Notes: a model not told the origin generated them from the letters alone. 64,000 bases of DNA from Lottia gigantea (GCF_000327385.1 NW_008708458.1:63282-127281); one strand, 5' to 3'; numbered from the stretch's first letter, positions 1 through 11,198 are shown. Numbers and translations are program-made.

Positions 1-480
1 TTTTTAAACTGGGTCAATCTTATCAATAGTGCTTTTGGAATGGACTGGCAAATTCTTACTTATTCTTGATGTGACGCAGAACCGGCGATCGGCGTTAACG
101 TGAAAGGTTAGGCTATTGACGGCTATAGGTTGAGTCAAGGAAAAGTAACCGAGAGGCAGCAATGTCTACCACCCTGTTCTTGGACGTACTTCATATTATT
201 AAGTGGGCGAGGTGATTGTTTTAGAGCTAGTGTTTGCATCAATAATATAAAATAGGTCATATTGACGTCTAAACTAGTTAATAAGTTTATTGCCAGGGTG
301 TCACGCAATGTGCGTCGATCATTACATCACGAATCATTAAGAAGATATTTACCATTCAGAAATATATGTCATTTTTTATTATTAAAGGTGCGAATAGACA
401 CGTGCGAGAATTGATACAGAAAAATAGAACAGGGGGTACATATCCGAACTCATACCTCATTAGCTTCTTAATTCTATTGA

Positions 481-1312
481 TTTTTATACGCCCAGACATA
501 AGATGGGCTTATATTGTAAACACCCTGTCGGTCCGTCCGTCCGTCCGTTCACATTTGGTTCGTGCTCACTCTACAGGCTACAATTTTTTTACAGATTCTT
601 TTGATTTTGATTTTGTGTGTCAATGTCATTATGAAGATGATCCCTATCGATTTTCGTGATGATCGGATAATTTTTCACTGAAATATCGTGTCTGACTTGA
701 CGTTTCACTCTATTAGCTATATTGTGCAACTCGTGCTCACTCTACAGGCTACAATTCTTTACAGATTCTTTTGATTTTGATTTTGTATGTCAATGTCATT
801 ATGAAGATGATCCCTATCGATTTTCGTGATGATCGGATAATGTTTCACCGAAATATCGTGTCTGACTTGACGTTTCACTCTATTAGCTATTTTGTGCAAC
901 TCGTGCTTACTCTACAGGCTACAATTCTTTACAGATTGTTTTGATTTTAATTTGGGGTGTCAGTGTCATTATGAAGATGATCCCTATCGATTTTCGTGAT
1001 GATCGGATTATGTTTCACCGAAATATCGTGTCTGAATTGACGTTTCACTCTATTAGCTGTATTGTGCAACTCGTGCTCAATCCACAGGCGACAATTCTTT
1101 ACAGGTTCTTTTGATTTTGATTTTGCGTGTCAATGTCATTATGAAGATGATCCCTATCGATTTTTGTGATAATCGTTTAATAGTGTTATATTTATATCTA
1201 TTACCTATATTGTGCAACTTGTGCTCACTCTACAGGCTAGAATTGAATGGGCAGCAAACAAAGACTTGTACTTACAATCAAAGCTATCAGTGGGCCTGGC
1301 CTGGCAAGCTAT
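481..1312 (+). mobile_element. Non-autonomous element with ATACGCCC ends and internal tandem repeats (copy 1)
   Basis: The left end reads TTTTTATACGCCCAGACATA and folds back on the nearby TGGGCTTATA. It is followed by a GTCCGTCCGTCC run and then about four tandem copies of a roughly 177-bp unit (from about 552, 735, 912 and 1068) containing CTCTACAGGCTACAATTC. The right end is GGCCTGGCCTGGCAAGC. The same ends and internal unit recur at 48121-48654 and, inverted, at 59541-60380, which defines a dispersed family. No transposase is seen. The superfamily is not recognised. Confidence 0.6.
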
Positions 1313-1381
1313 ATTATACTGAATCTATAATCCCGTACCGTTTACCCCATCGAATGTAGATAATTAGTTCACAGGAAAATC

Positions 1382-1872
1382 GGTTTCCAGAAATTTGGTC
1401 ACAGTAATACGGTCACACGGTGATTTGGTCAAAGTAAAAAGGTTACACGGTAAATCCAAATTTGGTATTCAGGGCTGCGGCGGTCCCTCCCCTGGGACAT
1501 TTTCAAAAATTGGCATCAATTTCCTTGTATCGTTGGACAGAGCAATTAGTCGTCAACCAAAACAACGTTGACACCAGTGGAACGAAGAGACAAACACAAC
1601 GATATGACTTTTAAGGTCATCGGAGGTCAAGGTCACGAACCCACTGAAGTTGCGATAGTGACCTTCCTCCACCATTTATTGAATCTAGCTGAACAAGCGG
1701 CCGAAGTGAATGAGATGACCGACACCCCTGAACAGGAGTAATTTTACTGTGACCAAAATACCGTGTGGCAGTATTACTGTGATCAAATTACAGTGTGACC
1801 GTATTACTGTGACCAAATTACCGTGTGACCTTTTTACTGTGACCGAATTTCTGATGACCTAATTACCGCGCC
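1382..1872. mobile_element. Foldback/MITE-like element with multi-unit inverted ends
   Basis: The left flank holds repeated GGTCACAGTAATACGGTCACACGG-type units (about 1400-1455). The right flank holds their reverse complements, such as CCGTGTGACCGTATTACTG (about 1745-1855). The unique middle is GC-richer than the surroundings. Tandemly repeated inverted termini around a short non-coding core are typical of foldback or MITE-like DNA elements. No ORF of note. Confidence 0.55.
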
Positions 1873-2432
1873 ACACCCCATCGGACACCGTACTATAAGA
1901 TTTTGATTGACAACACAATCTAAGACTTCTCTCTCTCACTTAAAACTTTAAGTGATTCCATAAATCATGTTATGATGGTAATCGTTTAATAGATGTGACA
2001 AATGACATTATAAAACTACAAGCAACTGTAAAGTAATTTATAATGATGCTATTGTTTGGCTATCCCAATGTGGGTTTCAAAAACTCTGTTACAGTACACA
2101 TCAGGAGCATTGAGACTGTAGTTCAGATATTCTATCAAAAGTGTCATTTACTCCCGTTTGACATCTCATAAAGAATAGACCGTCAAGTTTTATGAATAAT
2201 TCACGATCCTTATTGACTACTTCGCATGTCTCCAAAGCGTCAGATATGGAGGTCTACTTACACATTTCTCTTGAACGCGTGTGGCCTTCACAAATTGGTG
2301 CCAAGCCAAAATATATACGAAAAGTATTGGATAATTCCATATAACATAGAGTCAGTGTCAATGAGCTGGAAACAAACGACATGTTGTGTCTTGGAGATTG
2401 CATCTTTATTTGACAGCTACATTTCTTTGCAG

Positions 2433-2500
2433 ATATTCTATTGATCCTTTTAATGCATATTGTATGTTTTGCGAGACATTATCCCTTAAAATGTGCATTA
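2433..2500 (+). pseudogene. Decayed D-type exon 5 (pore exon) relic in intron 5 of gene A
   Basis: After an intact-looking acceptor (TTTCTTTGCAG) the sequence CTATTGATCCTTTTAATGC matches CTATTGATCCCTTTAATGC inside exon 5 of gene D. That is the stretch coding I-D-P-F-N-A just before M2. Upstream, about 2234-2252, AAAGCGTCAGATATGGAGG also resembles 44570-44588 in D at a similar distance before the exon. The relic has lost most of the M1-half codons and is not open. The same relic is present in gene C intron 5. Confidence 0.5.
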
Positions 2501-3376
2501 ATTAGGTTTTTCATCATGGTTCACTCACTTTAGTCATTTCAAGCTTCTGTCAGGCAAATACAAAACCACTTGCAATACCCATATATCTGTGTAATAAAAT
2601 AAAACATTATCGTGAAGCGGAAGCGTTCATCTGAAAGAAACATTTATCCAAATGAACATCTCCAAGCCTTGTTCACAATCACATCACCACACTACAGTTT
2701 GATAGCGATGAAGAAGAAATGTAAACGAATATAAGGATTTATTTTTTTTAAAGTCAACATGACATATTGTTTTCAATTGCATTTCCTGTTGATTAGATTG
2801 CTATCAGTGAAAACGTTTAAGATGCGAAACTGTCAAATTGCACGGGTTGTGTATAGATAGATACCAATCTGCTCGATTTCTGTAAATCCAACGGGAGCTC
2901 TTTTTGAAGAACGATATGCGTAAAATTAAAAGAAGTCGAAAATGTTTTGAGTGTGAGCACGCCTTTACTTCGGTATTAATTATTTTACTTTAATCCTCGA
3001 GCTACGAAACGAAACGAAGCAAAAAACATGTTATTATCTTCAATAAATAAGCTCATTGATGTAAAAAGTTGACGATATGTTGGTGTCATGCCTCTAGAAT
3101 ATTATCTTTTAATTATATATCTTTATGGTTTATACAAAACTACTTTTGATGAAGCTCGATTTCACCTATCCATATCACTTCTCAGAATAAAATTTCAACG
3201 TCAGTCGTCGGTTCTACTACCATATTCCATAAAAACGTATCACACCAGTTTATGGACCCTCTGGTACACGAATGTTCAAAAAGAAAATTTTCTGGACTAT
3301 AAATAGTGTTCTAGAAAATGTCGCTAGGATATAATTCTATGTCAGATTATTAAAACTAATTATATAACTTTTTCAG

Positions 3377-6300
3377 GATGTCTATGTGTTAGTGTCCTTG
3401 GTGTTTCTGTGCCTACAGATTGCTGAAAATTCCTTGATGGCCTGTCTCAGCAACCACATTACTAAACAAGAGCTTTATGATTGGGATAACTTCTGCATTT
3501 CAATTATTGCTGCAATTTATGTCCTCTTCCATATGACGTTCCTCATATATATCTACCTTACGGTGAGTGTATCACAGATTAAATGTTTCAGTTCCTCCTT
3601 AACTAACTGAATGTTAAATGATTACTGATGATTAACTGAATGTTCAGTATCTACTGGTGAGTGTATGTTCAATATGCTGGTGACTGAATGTTCAATATCT
3701 GCTGGTGACTAATAAATGCGCAGTATCTGCTGGTGACTAATTGTTCAGTATTTACCGGTTACTGACTGTTCATATATACCTGTATTATTGGTTTATTGGC
3801 GATTTGCAGATTATTTAGTTCCACAGCCGCAGGTGATTGAATGTTCAGCTCCACTGGTGACCGAATGTTCAGTATCTACTGGTGACTGAATGTTCAGTTC
3901 CACTGGTTACTGAATGTTCAGTATCTGCTGGTTACTGAATGTTCAGCATCTGCTGGCTATTAAATGTTCAGTATCCACTGGTGATTGAATGATCAGTATC
4001 TGCTGGTGACTGAATGATCAGTACCAATACTGGTAATTGAATGTTTAGTATCTACTGGTGACTGATGGTTCAGTTCCACCGGTTACTGAATGTTCAGTAT
4101 CTGCTGGCTACTGAATGTTCAGTATCTACTGTTAACTGACTGTTCAGTATCTACCTGTGACTGAACGATTTAGTTATTTCGTTTAAACGAATTAATTATT
4201 TCGTTAAAACGAAATCTCTTTAAAAAAAAGTATGGAAAATTGCGCCTTCGTTTTGTTGTTAATACATTATATTAGTCCGAGACACCGAACTTCAGTAGTC
4301 ACTTTCTGAAGATTTCAAAAATTTTGTGCGGGGCGAATGTCAAGTCTCTTGCTACGTCTGAAGGGAACTTGTGGAATCGAAGAGTTTGTGTCCATAAAGA
4401 ATACCTTTGGTTCCGAAAGAGATACTTCTAAGGATAAAGTAGGTGAATAGAGCGATTGGTAATACCATGTTTAGTCTGGATTGACGGGGCACCAGTTCCA
4501 TGGATTTAGTCATTCACAAGAGCAGGTTTCCACAAACTTCGGGTTGATCTTTATCATGCACCAATACCATATCTCCAATCTTTATGAGATTTGTAATGGC
4601 TTCAGACACTGTGCTTTTGACGATTACAATTTTCTGTGGTCAAAATACGACACGATTTATATCTGCTGAAAACACATGCATTATTTTTTGGATCAAAACA
4701 ATTTGAAAAGTAGCAGATTAATCTCCGTTTCCACCTAAGGATGATTTCTTATAAGATTTATCTCATGATGAGTGTTCAGTTTATGTGAATAAACGATGAT
4801 TATTTTATATTTCCCAGAGACAAAGCATATTAATAGACAATACCTAGAGTCCTTATTAATTATGTACGTCTAAGTACATACTTTATTCCTTAATGATACT
4901 AATCTTCTATATAGGGAGTCCACAGTTCACCGTAAGGTCTTCTGAATATTAATAACAAAAATCACTTTCTGATCCTCGAAATCTCATAATTACAATAGAA
5001 ACAATAGATAGTCTGAAGTCTATATTATGTGGACAAGTTATAAGTTCAACTTTAAGTGTTGAACATCTGCAACGATTCTAAATTATTATATTATGCCAAT
5101 TTTAGAGTGTTTAATTTTTGTTTAATTATCTTTTTATCTTTTAGCTTCTCTTAGCGAAGGATTAATATTTGAAAAGATATACAAAAATTAAACACTCTAA
5201 AATTGGCATCATATAATAATTTAGAATCGTTGCACGATGTTCAACACGTAATGTTGAACTTATAATTGCCATATGGTTATTGTTTTTTTGTAACATATCA
5301 ACTATATAATGCAAAAAGTTCGATAATATTATTAATCGAAAGCATGTTATGATAAAAATGTGAGAATCCTGTCTTGTTGTGACGATAAAAACCAGAATAC
5401 AAAATCAGTGCGAGTGAGAAAGACGTAGCATGGGGCGGAAATTGTGACGACATTAAATGTGAAAACTATATAATAATGTGCGTATAAATAAAGAAAAATA
5501 TAACGAAAACACGTCTTTTATGTTAAAATCTTTATTCTTTAAATACCACGACTTATGGCTGTAGTTAAGCAGATAACGTTTTTTTATTGTTACGGAAATT
5601 TATTGTTTAATTCCCACGGGAAATCTCTTCAACTTCAAAACATTGTAAACGTTTTAATTTCTCCCCCAACTTCTCAACTTTGAGTAAAAAAAAACAAATT
5701 ACTTGAAGGACAACTTAAGGGTGTCTGTGATCCCCTAAACATCCCCGACATCTACTTTACGAGTAAGTTTGTGACATAAATACGTGTTAAGTAAGCGGAC
5801 TATACACGAAGAACTTTCTACCGTGAATGCTTGCGCTTTGTAACATACCTTGGTATTTAATGACAATCAGTGTTTTCTATACTATGTCCATCATTTTAGT
5901 ATTTTAACAAATAAGGTGGTGGATCAGGACTACAAGCATATTTTAATTAAGCCCCTGAAAACAGAAACGGTGTAAAATATAGATCCAAAATATTAATCAA
6001 ATGCAAAATTGGTGATCCGATAGTCACATTATACGTTAAATGCATACGTGTTAGAATTCTCTCAAAAAGTCTATGGAAAATATTCAGGATGCAATATTAC
6101 TTCTACTGACGCATCGTTGAAAAAATTCTGGAAATAAAGAGGCTAGTCCCAGAATATCTCCACTCATTACCGATGAAGAATCGGCTGACAGTGCAAGGCC
6201 CGCTAACAGAACACGTGTGCACATAATAATTCGTAATTCACCAATTCATCAAATTGTCAGCCACGACAATCGTGCAGACACCGGTTTGCCTATAATTTCA

Positions 6301-9300
6301 ACAATCTCTAATATATATGCTTATAAAAGTTGTGTAAAGCATTTTTCTGAAGTATATTCTTCATTTGTTGACTCACTGAAAAACCACACGACTATACATG
6401 ATCGAGGAAACAGTTTATCAAGATTTTTTTGCTGCTTGAAAACTAATACGTCAATATTTTTTGAGGATTGAACACTATTTGTCAACTTTTTTTAATGTTT
6501 GAAGAGTATTTGTCAATGCTTTTTTTTATGCTGGAAGAGCCTATTTGTCAATATTTTTTGTGCTGGAACTACCTATTTGTCAAAATTTTTTACTTCCGAG
6601 GAAACTATTTGTCACCATTTTTTCCAAGATTTAATCAGTTTTAGAACTGATGACTGAAGTAGTGCTAAGATTAGAAAAAGGTGTTCAATAAAATTGGTCT
6701 ATAATGAATATTATACATGGTTACAGATGATGTTGTCAATAATGAAAGATAAATTGGTCCCTTGTGTATTGTTAATTGCGAGTCTCGACAATGTTTCAGC
6801 TACTTAGTCTTAATATAACTGTAGTTTAAAGTTTTCATTTTAAACAAAATGTTGGCCTGTCCGAGATGAAGGGTGACATGCATGCATAAATGATATGACA
6901 TGCTTCTGAAATGAAATGAATGGAATATTACGTCCTACTTTTCTGTACCATGTGGACTAATGAAGACAGGCAACACCATTTAGTGTGCAATGAAGGAAAT
7001 TTTGCCAGGCCAGTAGCATTAGCCTGCTCTTTTTCGATTTCCAACTGTCGAGGGATCTTTAACGTGCACAGCATGTAGCACACGGAGCCTTGGTGGTTTA
7101 TTGTCCAATACGAACGACTAGACGCTTTTTCCATGTAGGCCCTTCTTACCTGCATCACTAACAGGTGGAAACCGGGTTGAAAAATCCGAAGGATCCTATT
7201 CCGGGATTGAACCCTGGACCTTGAGGTAAGCTAGCAAGCGTCTAACTCACTGAATCACTATCAAACAAAAGATTCGCCACTAATTTGAAAGTGGATTTTA
7301 GTGCACAATAGAAATCGTGTAAACCATCATGATATATCAGAACAGTGTCGAGTTTTAACAGAATTGAATATACTTACTGAGCTATTATAACATCCAAAAT
7401 ATAACCCCTATTTCCATCAGTTGACAAGATAAGGATACGTCAGTGGCTTACCTATTTCCGACAAACGACAAAATACTTATCGTTAAGTGTACGGAATTAC
7501 AGAAGCTCTTATATGTCAAGGTTGATTACATTTTCAATCGTCTGATCAACTTCCAGACTTGAGAAGATAATTTACATCCTGTATCGAATTTATTTCATAA
7601 AAGTTGGGAAACAAGAGTGATAGCCATATCTTATCTCTATTTTAATATTGCAAATGACAAGAAAATGAAAAATATCATAGTTTAGTGATAGGCTGTAGTC
7701 TGGATCTTTGTCACCCTTATGCTACTAGAGTCATCTGCATCTGATTGAACCAATGAAGACGGGCAACGCCATGTAGCGGGAAAATTTGCCAAGAGTATGG
7801 AATTAGCCCATTCTTTTTCGATTTCAATCTGTCAAAATTTGGGTCCACAGAACGTCCTATATCCATCAGTGTCGGGGCTTACATTAGGAGAGTACATCTT
7901 ATACACCTTATACCGACAGTTAGAAGCCATTTTGAAAATCTGAAGGCATAAAGCCACCCCCTCCCCCACCACACCACACCTCCCCTCCTCTCTTCTCCTC
8001 TCCTTCGGATGCAAACAATCAAACCAACTTTACTCGAAGGTTCAACAATTTGAAAGAGAGTAATTATTCAAGTCTATTTAAGACGCTGATAGTGACAGAT
8101 ATTTTTATTTTAAACGTAGTATGGAATATCAATGAACTTTGTTTACCATAAATTTCAACATTTCAGTCTCAGATGTTCATTTAACTGTAATTGTTCAAAG
8201 AACTAACTTAAATATCGAATGGATTAACAATTAAACACAAGATTTTCCATGAATTCGCCTTTAGGGTTGGTCTCTGAAATAGTGTATATGTATAGGTAGT
8301 GTCCAAAACCTACTGTCTTTGCACATTGGTTAATTGTATTATCAGCTTCAAAACAGAAGGCTACAAACAGAATATAAACACCCTTGCCTTCCGGAAATTT
8401 CAACGGAAAATGTCTAATTTTTTGCTAAAAATTGACACTGTTCAACCACTGCGTATATATACTACTGCACATCAATTGTCAGACCTAATACTTGTATCTG
8501 AGCTATCTTGGCTATTAATGGCAATATTGTTTGACTGGATTTGCTAACTACGCTTCCTTTTAGTATATACATGTTCAAAGCAAAAATTGATACTGTATTC
8601 ACCATTGATCTTTTAATGGTGGAAGGAACAAAGCATAAAATATCAGCCAAAACATGGTAAACATATAGACAATCCGAGTTAAAACTGATCCTTATTTTCT
8701 TTGTACTACTCTCAATAGCCTGGAAACATGATTATCGAAGATGCAAATGTCAAAGGTTAAATATTGTCGGGTATCCTTTGCAGTGGAACATTTTGGACTT
8801 TCCATTTCAGTTACTTTAGTGGTAAGTTCCTTTGTACCTCAATGTGAACATGAACAGGAACAATTCTAATTATATTATATGTTTATAATTTCAGGCTTAC
8901 AGAAGAAGAAGGTTGATGGAACAAAAGGACAGATTATATCAGGTGAGATGATTTACTTGTGCTAAACTAGTTCCAGCGGTCATCTCAAAGGACTACTATA
9001 TCTTAAGACTAAACAAAGATGAAATAGAATTAATCAACTGTTATTATTATTTTCCGATCTCCATATGATATGCAGTTTTGATGAGGCAGATGCAGTAAGG
9101 TCTGTATGCTATCTTGGAAACTGTTTGCATGGAAACAATATTGTTAGTTCCTAGCTATAATAATTGTCATCACTAATGCTTTATTTTCAAGAAATGAAAC
9201 ATCTTAGCGGCTATTATGTTCAATATAATTGTAAGATTGTTTCTTGTTCTGGCGTCCATAATTAGATATATTAAGGTTAGTGATGTTTAATGGTTTATTT

Positions 9301-9400
9301 TCAGGCTAAAAGACGTCATTTAGAAAGATACGGAGTTATGATGAAACCCTATCAAGCTGATGCTTTAGCCATTAAAATGAGTCAACTAATGTTTCAATGA
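3377..9400 (+). CDS. pLGIC-like channel gene A (3' exons only; 5' part outside or not found in the window)
   Basis: Three exons are clear: 3377-3562 (62 aa: M3, short loop, M4), 8895-8942 (16 aa) and 9305-9400 (31 aa plus stop). All are in phase 0 with CAG acceptors and GTGAG donors. They match exons 6, 7 and 8 of genes B, C and D almost residue for residue. Exon 6 begins DVYVLVSLVFLCLQIAENSL, the Cys-loop-superfamily M3 pattern, and ends in the M4 segment ...LIYIYLT. Exons 7-8 encode a basic tail. Exons 1-5 were not found in the first 3.4 kb, where at least two repeats are inserted. They may lie to the left, or A may be a 5'-truncated duplicate. A possible AATAAA lies at 9799-9804. Intron 6 is 5.3 kb and matches that of gene C over long stretches. 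Confidence 0.75.
3605..4165 (+). repeat. 25-bp minisatellite in intron 6 of gene A
   Basis: About 20 degenerate copies of a 25-bp unit, GACTGAATGTTCAGTATCTACTGGT. The array starts about 45 bp after the exon 6 donor. Arrays with the same unit sit at the same place in intron 6 of B, C and (much reduced) D, in the same orientation relative to the gene. Confidence 0.85.
4992..5462. mobile_element. Insertion carrying a long foldback (hairpin arms 5036-5122 and 5180-5268)
   Basis: About 85-90 bp starting ACAAGTTATAAGTTCAAC reappears as its reverse complement ending GTTGAACTTATAATTGCC, around a spacer of about 60 bp. Gene C intron 6 (27360-27400, reverse) aligns on both sides but lacks this block, so it is an insertion in A after the A/C split or a loss in C. 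It is non-coding and MITE-like. The exact ends are uncertain. Confidence 0.55.
5515..5640 (+). other. Intron 6 block shared by genes A, C and D
   Basis: The stretch around AAATACCACGACTTATGGC to ACGGGAAATCTCTTC, including TTATTGTTACGGAAATTTATTG, is repeated in gene C intron 6 (about 27235-27320, reverse) and in gene D intron 6 (about 46795-46910). D introns otherwise hardly align with A and C. This is therefore either an intronic regulatory element or a dispersed repeat. Confidence 0.5.
6911..7262 (-). mobile_element. tRNA-derived SINE, full-length but diverged
   Basis: Same family as the well-preserved copy at 47344-47708. The B-box region reads on the minus strand as GGGTTCAATCCCGG. The central block contains CAACTGTCGAGGGATCTTTA, and the tail has ATGAAATGAATGG. 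It lies in intron 6 of gene A. A minus-strand ORF over it is a by-product of the SINE body. Confidence 0.75.
7427..7563 (+). pseudogene. Relic of the intron 6 ORF found in gene C
   Basis: The translation ...TSVAYLFPTNDKIL then TELQKLLYVKVDYIFNRLINFQT-stop (shown in parts) matches the C-terminus of the 119-aa ORF in gene C intron 6 (25397-25756, reverse). It includes the same stop codon and differs by an in-frame insertion of four codons. The frame is interrupted further upstream in A. No family is recognised. Confidence 0.45.
7745..7845 (-). mobile_element. SINE fragment
   Basis: The stretch ACCAATGAAGACGGGCAACG...CCCATTCTTTTTCGATTTC is the tail half of the tRNA-derived SINE. A matching remnant in gene C intron 6 (24959-25012, opposite strand) at the equivalent position shows that this insertion predates the A/C duplication. 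Confidence 0.6.
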
Positions 9401-9804
9401 ATATCTTTGACTCCACCTTCACAATGTCAAGCTATAACGAACTTTGTCTTGTACCTTGACTGCAAAAGCTACATTTCTTATATCACGGACGTTTGTAAAT
9501 ACAGCGATTTGGTTAGAATTTACGTTAGAGAATACAGCCATTCAGAATACGGCAGAAAGTCAGTAAACAATAGGCCATAGAGCCTCTATCATTCAGCCCC
9601 TCTATGTCTACGCACAGCTTCAACGAAAGATGGCCTGGATTGGTTTCTTAAAATCTTTGAGTCTGCACGGGCTATTTAATCTGATTGGTTGTAAATCCAC
9701 ATCAGTTTTGGTGATGAGAAGCATTAATTTAAGATAATTCAGTGAATTTGATAATGACTTTTAATCGATAAATATAACATCCATCAATAATGATATCAAA
9801 TAAA

Positions 9805-10490
9805 AATTTAAAAAACTTGTGGGGGTTGCCAATTTGTTATGGTTGTAAACAAATCGATTTAGACTTGAAGATCGAATATGCTTAATTGTTGTAATCTCCC
9901 TTGAGAGTTTCATAACAGAAAATTCAATGAAAACTCCCAGACTATATCCTCGTCGAGACTATAAGCCATATTGTTTAAAGTTTCCCTGTTGAGGGTTGTG
10001 ATGGGCTGTATTCGCTAATGTAAATTTAATCCAAATTGTTACAACCTGTGATAGGCCTATAGAGGTGTCTATTGCAAGGAATAAAACGAAATTCGCAATA
10101 CCTTCACCATTGCTAAGATGTGGACTATCCTGTTTGGGTAACGGTTGACCTTTCAAACGGCATTAAAGGGATGCTACGTTTTAGGATGATCATAAAATTT
10201 TAATTTTGCTCAAATTTGATCCTTGACATCTATGAGAACGTTGGTTAGTTTCTAGTTTCTGGAGTTTCTTTTCATGTAGAGTTAGGCTACAATAACATAA
10301 AATTCTCACTGTTGAAATAGTTTTCAATACATCAATCGTTGAGCGACATAGAAATATTATCCTGAAAATCACGAGACTGCATTGTCCTCTTAGAATCGTC
10401 GTAGGCAATCACCCCTCTTACTTATTTTGAGACATTGAGAAGAAGCTGTCCAATAATTTTGGCTTATTTAAGTTGACACAACGTATCTAG
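9805..10490. other. Intergenic region A-B, nothing recognised
   Basis: AT-rich sequence downstream of gene A with only short, unsupported ORFs. No repeat, RNA or regulatory motif could be supported here. Confidence 0.5.
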
Positions 10491-10494
10491 GCTA

Positions 10495-10866
10495 TTGCTG
10501 GGTATTGTCAATCATGTCACGATACGATACATATCGCGATATGGGGTAATGGGATAAAAGTTAACATTTTATCTTCAAAGTTTCAATATTTGATTATAAC
10601 TTTACAATTGTAATATTTCGTACTATAGTTGATAGAAGTGGTTAGCGTTCACTGTCTTAAAAAAAAGTTTCTAACAATTTCAGTGAAAAAAATGTATATA
10701 TCATGAAACAACTCATAAACATCCGCACTTTTTTATGGAATAAAAGGTATCGCCAAGTATCGATAGGGCCTACACGTCGTCGCGATACGATACGCGTATC
10801 GTGTCATGTCGTATTGCGATACATTGATTTGCCGACACATCGTGCCAGCACTAGTCTAGGCTATAT
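10495..10866. mobile_element. MITE-like element with GCTGG...CCAGC ends and GATACGATAC arms
   Basis: The left arm runs TTGCTGGGTATTGTC...GTCACGATACGATAC. The right arm contains GCGATACGATACGCGTATCG and ends CACATCGTGCCAGCA, forming imperfect inverted termini. The core is AT-rich and non-coding. It lies between genes A and B. The family is not assigned. Confidence 0.5.
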
Positions 10867-11039
10867 AAGTCATCCCACACTGCCTTATGATCAATTGGGT
10901 ATTGTCTTTAATTGTCCGAATTATTTCAAGGACCCTGCACTGCGTAGACCCTAGGAAAGAGTCTTCAACAGCCCATAATCGGATATGTACGAATGAAAAA
11001 TTTCATTTTAAATAACAAAGGGTTAGTTTTGAAAGGCTC

Positions 11040-11198
11040 CTGCAATCAAGGGAGGTAACTGTACTTATCAAAAAAAGCAGAGTAGCTTCCCTTGTTTTGT
11101 CGTCTGTAAAGAAAGAAGATGGCGTCACTTTCTTATTCGTGTTAGTGAAGGAAAGTCAAAAATCTAATTTTTCTCTCAGTTTTTCATTTTTCAATGAG
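11040..11198 (+). promoter_or_regulatory. Gene B 5' region: conserved inverted motif and short upstream ORF
   Basis: CAAGGGAGGTAACTG and, about 25 bp on, GAGTAGCTTCCCTTG form an imperfect inverted pair. It is followed by CGTCTG and GAAGATGGCGTC. The right half plus AAGATGGCGTCACTTTC also occurs upstream of gene C (reverse), and a looser version upstream of gene D. AAGATGGCG resembles the YY1/initiator-downstream motif. It also starts a tiny upstream ORF, 11119-11145, coding MASLSYSC. Gene C has the same ORF without the last Cys. Promoter function is inferred. Confidence 0.5.

Noticed and set aside
366-1359. Short ORFs at 366-659 and 1111-1359
   Set aside because: They run through the ATACGCCC element and its tandem units and have no conserved protein signal.
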